Source: Megamerina dolium (Eukaryota; Arthropoda; Insecta; Diptera; Megamerinidae). Taken from it: a stretch of 64,000 bases of DNA. Location: assembly GCA_963854835.1 (NCBI GenBank), contig OY978526.1:15455277-15519276 (forward strand), given 5' to 3'. Positions 1-12,307 of this stretch are shown in pieces (within the stretch, counting starts at the first letter, position 1; the number at the start of each line of letters is the position of its first letter). Both the position numbers and the translations under genes were made by a program. Below the pieces are notes generated by a model, which worked only from the letters and a program-made list of their open reading frames with translations, searched no databases and was not told the DNA's origin.

Positions 1-998
1 TATAATTAATATACAATACTAACGTCGTAACGAACTACTGACCACTGTTACCTTTAATTTGTTTGTCTTATATACGAAATACTGGCAAATAGGTGTATTT
101 GTACAGAATAGATAACAAATCGAATTACACTCAGTACTCTATAGAAGAAAACAATATAAAATATTTTAGCATAATCGCAAGAAATATACTTTGTTTTTGT
201 TTAATAAATAATCTCAACTGATAAACTGAAGTAGCATATAAATGGAGAGGATGATCAATCACTTTGGGTATATATTTTCTTTTTTTAAAAGCACTTAGTC
301 TTCAAAAGGTGAACTCTCGAGTACGGTATGTTATATTTATCACGTATTGCTAAATTGATATTTTATATCACTGACTGTCTGTCTGTTTTCATTTAAAACT
401 CCTTCAATTCAATCGTTTTCATACACGATCAAACACTTATTCTAACTTATCTATAAATAAATATATACTATATGAAGTTAAGTGTATCTGCTTAAGAACC
501 TAATTAACTCACTTTTACTTTTTTTCTTACAAATTATTATTATGATTAATAGAAATTATATGTATATATATAGAAATATCTGTTTGCAGAGTGATGAATG
601 CTTATTACCTTGTTATTTTCTATGAATTCAACTTTTAGTCTTCCTTCTCAACTCTTGTTGCTTGATTGTGCGACTGATTTTATTAACAAAATTTTGCCTT
701 TGTTCGTTGTAGATGATATTTGTTTTTGTTTTTCTGTTTGTTTTTTATTATTATTATTATTATTTACCTTCCTTATCACATATATTTGCTTCACCATACA
801 GCTGTTTTCTATATGCGTACGTTCGTAAACAAAGCAAAATTACGAAAGGCAGTGCAATTAGAAGAAGAAGAATAATAATAGTACGCTTTTACGGTTGCAA
901 AATCTTGGTATTATTTTATAGCTACTTTTTATCTCAAGTATTTTATTTTAGTAGAAATCATGAGGGTATTCATAGTGGGAAATTTATGAATAAGATCC

Positions 999-1450
999 AT
1001 AGTAGCTGCATTCTTTTGTAAGCGTGTTGCAAAAGAACACCAACTCGCATATAATTCCCCTTTAGTTACTTAGCTACGCTGGTGGTATGTATGGTTGTTC
1101 GTGAAATTTGTAAACGAAATAAAAACATAAAAGAAGCAATTCTGCGGAATCTGTGGTAAATATATTCTTATATTTAAATCAAATTTTTATTTGCACTTTC
1201 TTTATTTTACTTAGTTTTGTTTATATTTACAATAATTTGACGTGTTGTTGAAATTTTCCAAGCCTATTCACAATAGTGCTGTTTTTTTTACTTTGCAACC
1301 CTAAAACTCAGTTCGCTTAATATATAAGCGAGTTCAATTGAACTCGCTGAAATAAGCGCCGTCGTTTATTTTTGTTGTTGCTTTGCATGCAATTCGATAA
1401 ATAAGCGAGTGTTCTTTTGCAAATCGTGTGCAAAAGAATGCAGCTACTAT
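999..1450. repeat. Inverted-repeat (MITE-like) element, about 450 bp
   Basis: The ends are near-perfect inverted repeats of about 47 bases: the left arm (about 999-1048) starts TAGTAGCTGCATTCTTTTG and the right arm (about 1403-1450) ends in its reverse complement. Both arms contain two copies of a TTTTGC/GCAAAAGAA motif and reach an ACTCGC box. The interior is AT-rich, has a further AACTCGC-type palindrome near 1310-1350 and codes for nothing recognisable. This is the structure of a short non-autonomous DNA transposon. No clear target-site duplication was found, so the superfamily is open. Confidence 0.55.
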
Positions 1451-1588
1451 TAAAATTTGTCAAACGAATTTTTAAGAAGGCCATCAAATCTGTAACGTTC
1501 ATCCAATTTTCATAAAAGAGCTATAAATCGAAATGTCTCGGTCTCTCGATATCATCATATTCTTTGAGATTTATAGGTGTTATGAACA

Positions 1589-1699
1589 ATGGCTGTACGA
1601 AAATTCAAAAATCAAAATTTAGGAACCGAAATTTTTTATTTGGAAGAAAAATTGGAAATATTTGCTAATTCACTGCAGTGTATTACAGGTAAAAGTTAA
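1589..1699 (+). other. Short coding-looking fragment (36-codon ORF, coiled-coil-like)
   Basis: A 36-codon frame starts at an ATG in a good fly context (ACAATGG). It is charged and heptad-like around residues 14-24 (T-E-I-x-x-L-E-E-K-L). A possible splice donor (CAG then GTAAAA) sits at about 1688/1689. A second fragment with a related peptide occurs at 2550-2685. No family is recognised. It may be a small exon, a decayed gene copy or chance. Confidence 0.2.
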
Positions 1700-2549
1700 T
1701 GCTATGCTCACTCACTGCATTAACCACACTAACCTAACCTAATCTAAGACACGACGCGGAAGGTCATTCATGCTGTTCACTCGTTTTGTGCTCTTGATGT
1801 AATATTTTGATGAAGTTTGTAATGGCCTCAATAACAATGGGGTTAGGTTATCTAAATGTCGAATGGGATCAAATTCCTTTGGTAATCAGTAAAAGTCACA
1901 TTCATTATTGTTATTCCATTAAACTTAGACATTTATTTTATTTAATATATTGTTTATAGTTTTCACATTTTATGTATACGTCTTGAATTTTTTGTTCTTT
2001 TATTAATCAACGTTTTATGTTCTAGTTTTTATTAGCATTTCTTTTTGATATTTTCATTTCCTTAATATTGTTACTTTTGTGTATTTGTACACTATGCATT
2101 GCATTACATGGTAGCAGCTTGTGTGTCTGTTTTGTGTGTGGATGTCATATTTTCATGTGTAAATGAGCATATAAATTATAGTACAATATAAAAGGTGGGT
2201 TCCATTAAATAATAATTATTAAAAATGAAATTAATGCTTTGTGTATGCACAGTGGATGTCCAGTATAACGAATTTTATTTTGAATGAAATTATAATTTTT
2301 TCCCTTGGATGGTTTAATAATTGTCTTACGAATAACAGCCAAATTTGGTATTTCTTAAGATGAACAATTGCCTTTTTCCAGCCTCGTCGACCTTCTTTGT
2401 ATTTGGACGTCCACATTCATTACAAAATACAATAAAAAATTGAATTCGTCAAGTCAGCGTGAACTCAATTCTTCTTCTATTATCTACGTTAGAACTGTCA
2501 AGTGAATAATATTGATTGAATTAGTGTTGAGGGTCTTTTTTTATTTTAG

Positions 2550-2685
2550 ATTAGAAACCGAAATAGCAAAGCTTGAATATTTGGAAAATAAATTAAAAAT
2601 GTTAAATGACTCTGACGTGGGATTTTCAATCAAAGTGATCTCAGCAAAAATATTGGATTCCGAAATCATCGAAAATTGTATATAA
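2550..2685 (+). other. Second coding-looking fragment similar to 1589-1699
   Basis: After a pyrimidine-rich acceptor-like tract ending TTTTAG at 2549, 44 open codons run from 2551 to a TAA at 2683-2685. The peptide starts L-E-T-E-I-A-K-L-E-Y-L-E-N-K-L, resembling the fragment at 1589 (T-E-I-x-x-L-E-x-K-L). The two do not join in frame at the donor of the first, so they look like parallel copies rather than consecutive exons. No family is recognised. Confidence 0.2.
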
Positions 2686-2699
2686 GACAATATTGAATA

Positions 2700-5600
2700 C
2701 TCGAAAATGTTAACGTCAATATTAATATTTCTTAAATAAAATTAACTAACTATAGGCTGACTTTAGAAGAATTAGAGGTTTGCTCGATTTAAAGAGTTTG
2801 GTGTACAACATAAGATTCATTATATTGGACTGATGACCACTGTATATTATATTATAAAATTATAAACTTGCAAAAAGCATATATAAGATTCTAAAAAATT
2901 CTGCATTTTAATCTTTTATAGATATTATTGAAAAAATATATGTAAATATAAGTGAACATCTGTTTGGTTGTGAGATTGTATGTATGTTTGTATGTAGCTA
3001 TTATTATAAATTTTACATAATTTCAATTCAATACATGCTTTATTTGTCTATTATAGATTTTATATTTATTTGTTGGCTTCTTTACTGTAATAAATATGTA
3101 TGGTAGGTAATTAATTAATTGTTATATTTTGTTTTCTATTTGTTGTTTTTGTTATTGTTGTTCTTATTAGTATTATTATTATTATTACGTTATATCTTAA
3201 ACATTAAACAAGAAACATTTAAAGTGTGCGTATCATTCTCAACGATTTGTATGGCATTTGACTGATTCTTCAATTTTTGTGTAATATAACAATAATTCAC
3301 GTTTTTTGATGACAATCTCAGTTAATTTTTTTTTTTTTACTATGTAAGTATATTAAATATTAATAACGTACAAAGTACATCACTCTCTTTGCTTGCAATT
3401 TATCTATTGAACTTCCATTCCATTTCATATTTTTGTTCTTTTATACTTTTACTAAATGTATAATACATAATTTATTTTAGTTTTATTTGACTATTTAAAT
3501 ATTCATTTGTTGATTTTCTGTTTTGTTTGTTTGTTTTAGGAATTTATAGTTTTTGTATATTTACTATTTTTACTTGTAATTAAATTTAAGTTATTGTTTC
3601 AAAATTTCCACTGCAGGTGTTTGTTTTTTTTTTTTTTTGCTTTTTAATATTGTATTTTATTTATGCATCTGAATTTGTTGTTGTTTGTGTTATTTTTAGT
3701 TTGTTTGTTTTTGTTTTTTTTTTTGTACCGAGAGGATTGTAGATTTGTTACTGGTAAGACATAAGAGTCAATGAAAGTGTTGTTTTGTTCTAGATTTTGT
3801 TGAAATTTTTGTAAAAAATATACAGAGAATTTGATTTACTCTTGATAATATTATTATTGTTATTATAAATAGGTATATATATGTATGTATGTACGTATGT
3901 GTGATTTTATACTGCTTAACAATATAACATATTATTGTAATATTTTGTCTTATTCGTGTGTCTTGTAATAAAATACATGTACTTCTTAAAATAAAATGTT
4001 TCATTTGCTTCATTTCTTCGTTTGACTTATTACTCAGAAGCTATATGATTGTGTTTGTGTGTGCTTATGTATTATTTAAAATAGGTGAGTGTGTGTGTGT
4101 TCTTTTTTTTCATGTTGTGAAATATATAAAACAGGTAGGTATATTCAATTACAGCAAATTTCGTTGATTATTGAAATACATATTTCTTCTTATGTACGAA
4201 TAGTAATAGTTGTGTAAATATAGTAGGCTTACTAGTATATAAAACCTAGATATAAACGTCAAAATTAAACGAAAACAATATTATAATTGTAATAAAAATT
4301 AAATACACAATACGTATATAAGTATGAATATGTAATAAGTTCGTTATTTTGAAACATTTGTGTTGTTTTTGTGTACAAGAGGAGTAGGTATGTATGTATG
4401 TGTAAGTGTAATTATAAGATTGATGTAAATACATTTTATATTCCATGTATAATTACATATTACTATTATATCATTAAATGCATAAATAATACAATATTCA
4501 ACATATACATACACTATTACATATATATATATATATCAATATATTTCCATTTCATTCATCGACTTTATAGAATTAATTATATTTATTATACACAATCATA
4601 TAGCTACACATATTTATATATGTATGTATGTTATATTATCTAGTTGAGTATGCATTTTAATTCTTTTTTTTTTTTATATTATCAACTTTATTTGTTTAGT
4701 AACATTTTCATATTTTTGTTTTGTTTTGTTTCACAATAAAAATACATCAATTTAATTTCATTTATAGCATTTATACAATATATTGTATTTATGCTCAATA
4801 ATTATTAATAATAATAATAATAATAATAATGCAGATCATTATACAAAATGCAACTAATTTCATTCAATTATAATGTTTTTTTTTTATTGTAAATATATTA
4901 ATAATATATTTTTGTAAACAATTCCTTGGCGCGTGTTTTTTTTTTCATATTTTTAATTTTTATTTTATTTAGGTTAAATTTTGAATTCGTATTCGTATTA
5001 TTTTAACTTTTGCATACATTTAATAATAAGAAGTTTGTAGAAGAAATATATGCATATGGATATGAAGTGACTAGAAGTTGAATTGAAGTATATAGAAAAT
5101 AGTATAAAATGAAAGCTGCAAAATTAAAATTAATATAATTCTCAGTATTGATGCTCTTTTGGGAGTATAGGAGTATAACGATGTGTGTGTGTGTGTAAGT
5201 CGATGCATATATTTAATCGGTTAAAGAAGTAGTAGTTGTAGGTTTACTGATTTTCACTGTAATAAAAATAATGAAAAATATATATTAGGCGTTAATTTGA
5301 ATGAAACAATTTTGTAATTCACCATTTTTGAGTTTGTTGTACGTAAATTTCTCTGTTTCTTTAACATAAGTGGGCAGTAAAATGATTAATGTCAACTTGC
5401 AACCTTATCTTATTTATCTTCTTTGCATTTGTTGTTGTTATTTAAAAGTTAACAAATCTCCTTATTTGTGTGTTTGTAAGCTTAAAAATTAAAAATTTTT
5501 TTTTTTTCATAGTGAAGCAATTTTTGTTTTATTTACTAATAATTTGTTTTTTTTTTTTGTTTTTCCTTTGTTAAAGCTATATTTTTTTCACCATCACACA

Positions 5601-5966
5601 GTTTTATCAGTGTTTTTCTCACATCATCAATTGAATTTTGTAATTCGTTCGCCAGAGCGCGAAAGCGTCAAGAAGGTACTTATTTCGAGTACTTGCTTGT
5701 TTTATTATTGGTGGTTGCATTGTTACGTTCATTGTTACATTGTGTTTTACTTATTTACTTTTATATTTGTTATTTGATTTTGTTGTTGTTGGTTTTGTCA
5801 AAATAGTACACAATAAATTAAGAGGAAGCACAAGCTCATCAATCCATTTGAGTTACATTCAACTGATGCTGCACTTCCATTCCCGACGTTGTTAGCGTCT
5901 CTCTTCCAGTTCATATTGAAAATATGCATCGTTACCCATATAAAAGGTACGCCATTCGCCGTCCAC
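2700..5966. other. AT-rich intergenic DNA downstream of Sur-8
   Basis: No convincing coding region. The stretch is very AT-rich with many T homopolymers, TTG/TTGTT simple repeats, (GTAT)n tracts near 3880-3900, (TA)n near 4520-4535, (AAT)n near 4808-4830 and (GT)n near 5182-5196. The part next to 5967 should hold the 3' UTR of Sur-8 (minus strand), but I could not fix its poly(A) site. Confidence 0.5.
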
Positions 5967-7925
5967 TCACATCTGCCTGTACGGCGAATGCATCTTCAAC
6001 CATTGCAGCACCAACGATGGTCCGCCAGCTTGTATTTCCGGTGGTATGGTGCTCAATGGACACTTGTCGATGTTTAAATACTTTAAATTCTGGCACAGCG
6101 CCAATTCGTAGGGTAATTTTTCCAAGCAAGGATTCTGATTGATGTACAAATTTTCCAAATTCTCCAATGAGCCAATCTCTTCGGGTAAATATTGCAGATT
6201 ATTCTCGCTCACCGATAGATGTGTCAAATTGTTGAGGTGTCCAATACTGCGCGGCAGTATTGAGATTTGATTCGTTTGCAATATTAACTTTTGCAGTTCG
6301 TGCAGCAAACCGATTTCGTTGGGCAGTATCTCGATGCGATTCTCCTCCAAATCCAATATACGCAATTTGCGTAAATTGCCAATTGTGTTAGGTATCTTTT
6401 TGAGCATATTATTGGAGAGTATTAGAATTTCGAGATTTTGCAAATTCATGATGTCATCTGGTAACTTCTGTAATGCATTCGTGGCCAAATTCAATTCGAC
6501 CATATTCACCCAAGTGCCAACATCCAATGGCAATGCGGTCAGTACATTCTCCTTCATGTTCAGCTTTGTGAGACCTTTGGCACGCGAAAATATTCCATAG
6601 GGTATTTTATCGATGCGATTATGTTCGAGATTAATATTATAGACGTTGGTAAATTGGGCCGGGCCACCTGTTGGGTAACTGCTAAAGGAGTTGCGCGACA
6701 GTGTTATCGTCGTTAGAGCGCTCAGACTGGCCAACAGACCATCGGGCAATTGTGTGATGCCATTACCCTCAACATTGAACTCATCCATACACTTGCAGTT
6801 CTTTAACGAAGCTGGTATAGTTGTTAAACGATTATATCTGCAATAGATTACGATTAATAAACAATAATTTTAGAAGAAAAAAGAAAACCTTCTCACCTTA
6901 ATCCTAAACGCACTAAACTCTTTAGATTGCCAATTGTCTCTGGGATGTCCAACAGTTCATTGTGTTGCAAATCCAAAGCGCTCAAATTTACACAATTTCC
7001 AATATCCTCAGGCAAATGCTCCAGATGATTGTGTGACACATCAAGAGTCGTTAGATTCACCAAAGCACCAATGGCAGGACCCAATTCGCGTATTTTATTC
7101 TCACGCAAACTGAGCATAGTTAAATTGCTCAAATTTCGCAAATCTGCCGCTACTGATGTGATCCGATTGAAACGCAAATACAATGTCGTCAGCGATGTGA
7201 GTCTATAGATGACAGATGGTATTTCAGCCAATTTATTGTGTCGCAAATCGAGCACTTTCAATTGTTTGCAATTGCGCAAAGACTCTGGCAGCGATGTAAG
7301 CGAATTCTCATTGAGTGCGAGCGTTTTCAAATTTATCAAACAGCCAATCTCTGTGGGTAGCTGTCCAATTTTATTGCTGTACAAATACAATTCGGTGAGA
7401 TGTATACATTCCTTAACGGTTGGCGGTATGACAGTGATGGAAGATTTACTCAGATCCAAACGTTTGATGCCTGTAATTCGTACAATTGCATACAATTAAA
7501 TGCAATCGAAGTAAATATCACGCTAAAAACTTACCTTCGTCACGGCATCGTTGTAGCGCTTTAATCACATCTTGATCCGCTTGTATCGGTTTACTTTTCT
7601 TTGTCGTCGGTTTGGGCTTATTCGATTCGGGGTGTTTAACCGTCACCACTTTTGGGCGTGTTTCGGGCGGCATATCGCTGCCACTGCCACTGCCACTATG
7701 CACCTGCTGACTGGACACTGCAACACTGGACGTATTTGCGGCAGTACAACTGCTGCTACCACTTCCAAAACAATGTGTTGTCAATGAACTACCACCACCA
7801 CTACCACCTCCACCGCCACCACTACCGCTACCTGCTGTTGTGTTATTGTCTGCTGCAGCTGTTGTGCCTGCTGATGCTAGCGATGACGACGATGCAGTAG
7901 CACCAGCCGAAGAGCACAAGTTCAT
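5967..7925 (-). CDS. Sur-8: Leucine-rich repeat RAS/MAPK scaffold, SUR-8/SHOC2 orthologue
   Basis: SHOC2/SUR-8 acts in the cytoplasm as the LRR scaffold that joins M-RAS and PP1 catalytic subunit and promotes RAF activation in RAS-ERK signalling. The CDS joins 7925-7535, 7470-6897 and 6837-5967 (minus strand). The splices are GAAG/GTAAGT to CAG/GCATC and TAAG/GTGAGA to CAG/ATATAA; both keep the frame, and the second restores an LRR consensus (L-G-L-R-Y-N-R-L). The product is 611 aa. Residues 1 to about 90 are low complexity (Ser/Ala/Thr, Gly-Ser runs), followed by a basic linker, then about 20 repeats of some 23 residues (L-x-x-L-x-L-x-x-N-x-L-x-x-L-P) to the C terminus. The first in-frame ATG, at 7925 (Met-Asn-Leu-Cys), is the start: the frame is open upstream but has no ATG before a TGA at 8022-8024. 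Length and layout fit insect SUR-8. No defects seen. Confidence 0.95.
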
Positions 7926-8074
7926 AATTTTTCCCAGTGTAGCGGTCGGTGGCGACAATTTGTTGCCCAAGTTTGATGATAACGCCGAGTAGAACCAAAT
8001 TATTAATGTTTTGCTAGATGTTCAATGTTGACTAGTACTGAAACTAGATGCATGCGTATAGGTTTCATATAAAT
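7926..8074 (-). other. Sur-8: Sur-8 5' UTR exon portion
   Basis: Upstream of the Sur-8 ATG the minus strand reaches a strong splice acceptor (pyrimidine tract CTTTTTCTTTTGCAG, exon starting at 8074). An in-frame TGA at 8022-8024 makes this stretch untranslated. It implies at least one more upstream non-coding exon. A candidate donor (AAAAGAG/GTAAGTTTT on the minus strand) lies at 13194/13193, giving an intron of about 5.1 kb; that link is inferred. Confidence 0.55.
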
Positions 8075-10849
8075 CTGCAAAAGAAAAAGAAAAAGGGCTT
8101 GATTATAAAATACTAACTATTCATTTTATACTAAAAAAAAATAAAAGGGAAAAATTCAAAACAAATTGCGTCAATGATTGTGCGTCATCAACGATTGACT
8201 CCTTTACGCAAACACACAGACATTTAGAAGCACTTATTGTTTGCTTATTTTCTCCTTATTTGCCAACTTAAAATTGTCCATAAATTTAATACGCAAATCA
8301 ATAGTTTTCGACTTGCTGTTTCACATTATAAATTGTATTTATTATCGATGCTGTCGTCGTAGTAGTTGTCTTTCCTCCTTTCTATTTTTATTGGCAACTG
8401 ATTTCATGACGATATTATCATCATCGCTCATTGTTGTCCACCTACCTACTATCAATGTAAAGGGTTCTATGGGCAATGGCAACGACTATGGTATGGTCAT
8501 TAAATAATTTAAATATGCATAGGACTAAGTGCATATGTATGTAAGGTGGCTACATATAGTATTATACAGTATATGTAGACATATGTATGTATATGATTGT
8601 TGCATGGTAATGAAATGCTTTGAAAGAAATGACATGCAAACGAGCAAACGAGCGTAACCACATTTAAATGAGTCGTCAAAGTTCAAGTGTCAAGGACATT
8701 TGAGTGAGTTAACAATCAATAGTTAATTGTATATGATGGTAATGCTCTCATTTTTAATGCTCACACGTAAATATGGTTATATTTCTAGATAGATTTCGAG
8801 CAACCAACAAGGGAAAGAATCATTTTTCATGATGATTAAGTTTAGTAAAGGATATTATCATCTCAAATTTCGATTCTCATAAACCATGTTGCGATCAGTT
8901 TGACGAAAATATTATTTTTTTTCCTCAGTTACCTTCTTTCTTACTATTACGTACTAATAATGCTATTCATATTCTCACCAACAGTGATAGCAGTTTAGTA
9001 AAATGATCACGTTTCATGCAATATAACAATGGCTAATTGCATTTTGTACCTAACTACTTAATAAAGTGCAGGTAGAATCAGCAGCAGTGGCTGCAACAGC
9101 AGTAAGAATATCAAATTTCATATTCATTTTCGGGTGGAGCGAGAGAAAGAAAAAAAAAACAAGATTTGCATATAATACGTAGTAAGAATCAGAAAAGTGA
9201 AATTTAATTGTTTTGGATTCGGAAATTTTCTTACGGAATTATCTGTTCAGTACGTTAATTACTATAATAATGATGCATAAGGAGGAGCTTTACATTGTAG
9301 TGTAATTATTATGCATAAAAGCAATTAATAAGCACAATACATACATAGATATTGCTTAATAGTAGGATGGTCATAATCGGAATACTTATAAATTAAAAAA
9401 AAAAATTGAAAATGATGATTTGATAGATATTCCATTGAATTTTATACCTCAAATATGTAGGTAAATTAAATCACATTCAATGTATACCAATTAATAATGA
9501 AGTTTTCTTAATTTGCATTTTTTTTTATGATCAATTCATTCTTTGTTGTTTTTTATTGTTTAATAATGCTGACGACTATGAATCATATTTATGCATGGTT
9601 TTATATGTAGCACATACACGCGCAGATGTATGTCAACTTCAAGCACCATCATCACCAGCACTATTCTCCTCACGCCAAAGGCGCTTATGAGGAATGAAAG
9701 AAATGAACCACATTATGGTAAATATAAACGATATAATATTTATTTAAAAATATAAGATCTAACAAGAGAAGGAAGCAGACAAGACATACAGAAAGATGAA
9801 AAAAATGAATGCCTACAAAAACAACATATCACCGCCCTGTTTAGCGCCGACGCGTATTGATAATAATATTATTAATAATAATGTTATTAGGGAAGTGGAC
9901 AAAGGCAATAGATAAATTAAAAGAAAATATGCTTATAATCATATGAAAAAAAAAAACACACAGAATACAAGATTCGTTGCCTTTAACCCATATAAGTACA
10001 TGTAGGTAGGTATATAAATAAGATGATGATTATTATATCAACTTGATATAATTTTCCAAGAAAAATACCAATGAGTCATTTTGAAAAGTCGTACCAAAAA
10101 CTTACAATATTCATATGATAAGTTAATTATGATTCTTCTGAATCATTTTGCATTTATGTATAGTTCTGTTTTCTGTGCTAGACTGGACATTTCTGTATTT
10201 GTTCTTTTCTTCACACAACTTTAATCAAAAACTTATTCACCGAAAAACAATATTTATATTTCAACTTCTCTCATATTATTATAATAAAACAGTAGACTAT
10301 TCATTTATTAAGCATTTCATTTTAATTCCATATTTAATAATAATAATCATAATAATGTGGAACATTTTATGCAAATACTAAACGCACATACATATTTGTG
10401 TTCATATTCAGATAAATTGAGCGTAGTAAAACTTAAATAACGAATTTTTCTTCACAAATTATACACTATTTATTTAAAATAGTTAATAATTAATAATAAT
10501 TTATTAATTTCCTTTAAGGATTTGTTGTTTTATTGAATTTTCTTCCCATTAAAGAAATGTATATTCACAAAACAGCTACTTCACCACATCTTTAATGTAC
10601 AACTGACACAACTCGTTTGACATTCGTATATATACATATGGGTACAAAAATTAACAATGTGTGTATGCAGTGTCAACAAAATTGCAACACTGTGCCAGTT
10701 GAATTGATTTTGTTTTGCTTTATTTTATGCTTTGTTATATATATTCGTAATCAGCTGATTATGAGAAAACGCATCAATTTATGGCATTCTGTTTTACTGT
10801 GCTTTCTTCTTCTTCTTAAACGCATTCACAATGCTATCCACATTAAGAG
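8075..10849. other. Probable long 5' UTR intron of Sur-8, no gene seen
   Basis: AT-rich DNA without a convincing coding frame. It holds ATAC/ATGT-type microsatellite (8530-8600), an (AAT)n palindromic tract near 9860-9890 and scattered homopolymers. If the donor at 13194 belongs to Sur-8, this stretch is intronic. Nothing else is supported. Confidence 0.4.
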
Positions 10850-11288
10850 GCAATTTTCAATTTATTTGTCATTTAAACTAAGCTTAAACTCGATTTACAG
10901 TTTTCCGGTCAAATTTCAACGTGGTTTAAACTAAGTTTAAACGCCCAATCTAGCTAGGTTAAACTAAGTTTAAGTTATCAGTTGTTCAGCTGTCTATCTT
11001 GCACTCCAGTATATATTTTCTAACTTGCACAATTTCTTAATTTAATTTAATTTATGCACACATCTGTTGTTTCTTTACACTTTTGAGTTCGTCGGTTTCT
11101 AAAGTATTGAAAAAATGTATACAATATACATTTTTTCCATAATTTAATTTAGAAACCGTCGAAATCAAAAGTGGAAAGAAACAACAGATGTGTCCAAACA
11201 GTGTTGCCGTGCAAAATATCTGCGGTTTAAACTAAGTTAAAATTTTAACTAGGTTTAAGTTTAAGCTTGTACTGAAAAACTGGCCCTA
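10850..11288. repeat. Fold-back MITE-like element rich in GTTTAAAC boxes
   Basis: The two halves are inverted copies of each other. The centre (about 11100-11165) is a long imperfect palindrome around AAAAAATGTATAC...GTATACATTTTTT. The flanking arms contain CATCTGTTGTTTCTTT and its complement, and the outer arms carry AACTAAGTTTAAAC-type boxes. The right end (AAAAACTGGCC) mirrors a GGC(C)A(G)TTTTTCA-type left end near 10851. This is a non-autonomous hairpin-type transposon; the superfamily is not assigned. Confidence 0.6.
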
Positions 11289-11408
11289 ATTGTAAATAAT
11301 GTGAGATTTAAAATTTTTAAAGGCTCGTAGGTATATTCATAAAATAAAGTATACTTTAATTAAACATATTGATCCGTAGTTATAGTCAAAGTTAAGATCA
11401 TCTTACTG

Positions 11409-11548
11409 CCAGTTTTTCAATGCGAGTTTAACTCTATTTGTCGTTTAAACTAAGTTTAAACGCCCAATGTAGCTGGGTTAAACTAAGATTAACCTATCAG
11501 TTGTTCAGCTGTCTGTTCTTGCACGCCAGTACATATTTTCTATATTAT
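11409..11548 (+). repeat. Second, truncated copy of the GTTTAAAC fold-back element
   Basis: Starting GCCAGTTTTTCAATG, this stretch repeats the left arm of the element at 10850 in the same orientation. It includes the TTTAAACTAAGTTTAAACGC box, CCAAT-TAGCT, the TATCAGTTGTTCAGCTGTCT segment and CACGCCAGTA. The second half is absent, so it is a one-armed fragment. Confidence 0.6.
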
Positions 11549-11611
11549 TTCTATATATTACATATGTAAAAACAAGTCGATTCTAACTTTAACTGGTACG
11601 ACGGGCATTTG

Positions 11612-11874
11612 AGTGCACAATTTAGAACAGTATTAGAAGGGACCTACTAATATAAGTCGTTTCCGTACGACAGAACCCTTGTGATGTCACTTTTCCCGAA
11701 CATTGGGTTTTTTAGAAAAATTTTCATTGCAAATTGTTACTGCCTAAAGAATTGCCAATTGCTTGTCGAAATGTGGGTACCGTTCGAAGGAAAAATCTTT
11801 TCAATATCAATGTCGTGCTTCATTTAGGGATTGTACTCACGACCACTCAGATCAGAAGGCCAACGCACTAAAGC
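11612..11874 (-). mobile_element. tRNA-derived SINE, diverged copy 1
   Basis: The reverse complement matches the full SINE at 38741-39101. It has the box B region (as GGGATTGTACTCACGACC), the segment next to box A (GATCAGAAGGCCAACGCACTA), the GGGTACCGTTCGAAGGAAAAATC body and the tail segment TTAGAACAGTATTAGAAGGGACC. Substitutions throughout mark an old copy. Confidence 0.75.
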
Positions 11875-12248
11875 TGAAGTTCCATACCAGGTTTTACGCG
11901 AGAAACTCCACAACAAAATTTTCGCTCTTGAAGTTTTTTGTTACATTTTGCAGTAAATATTTGTAAACATTTTCAATATATGTAAATACTATTTTTTGCA
12001 AATTTCTCTTATTTAACGTTAAAAATAACATTTTATAAAATGGAAAACGTTTTAGTGACATTGTAGGAGCTTATCGATTCACGGAGTTTGTAAATATAGG
12101 GATAAGACTTGCGACAAATGAGATATCGACTTTTGTTTTATTGTCTGAAATTTGTGTAAAATTCTCTTAAAATATGACAAGGGATTTCGATTTCACCATT
12201 ACCATGATCACATTCACCAGCACTAACTAGTTAACTGTCAGACGACGC

Positions 12249-12307
12249 CTGAAAAGCCTGAAACATTGTCGAAATTTGGCAACTTTCACGCTTTTCAGGC
12301 TTTTCAG
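12249..12307. repeat. 15-bp perfect stem, 29-base loop hairpin
   Basis: CTGAAAAGCCTGAAA at 12249-12263 is exactly complementary to TTTCAGGCTTTTCAG at 12293-12307. Another CCTGAAAA sits near 12342. No coding context; function unknown, possibly the end of an old foldback element. Confidence 0.5.

Noticed and set aside
598..1021. Overlapping hydrophobic frames near the left end
   Set aside because: Phe/Leu/Tyr-rich composition results from T-rich DNA; no start context, motif or splice support, and the second runs into the inverted-repeat element.
7209..7900. Plus-strand frames opposite Sur-8
   Set aside because: They are antisense shadows of LRR and Gly-Ser coding exons, with no splice logic or homology of their own.
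7923..7970. Sur-8 start upstream at 7970
   Set aside because: The codon at 7970 is TTG, and no ATG lies in frame between the TGA at 8022-8024 and the ATG at 7925.
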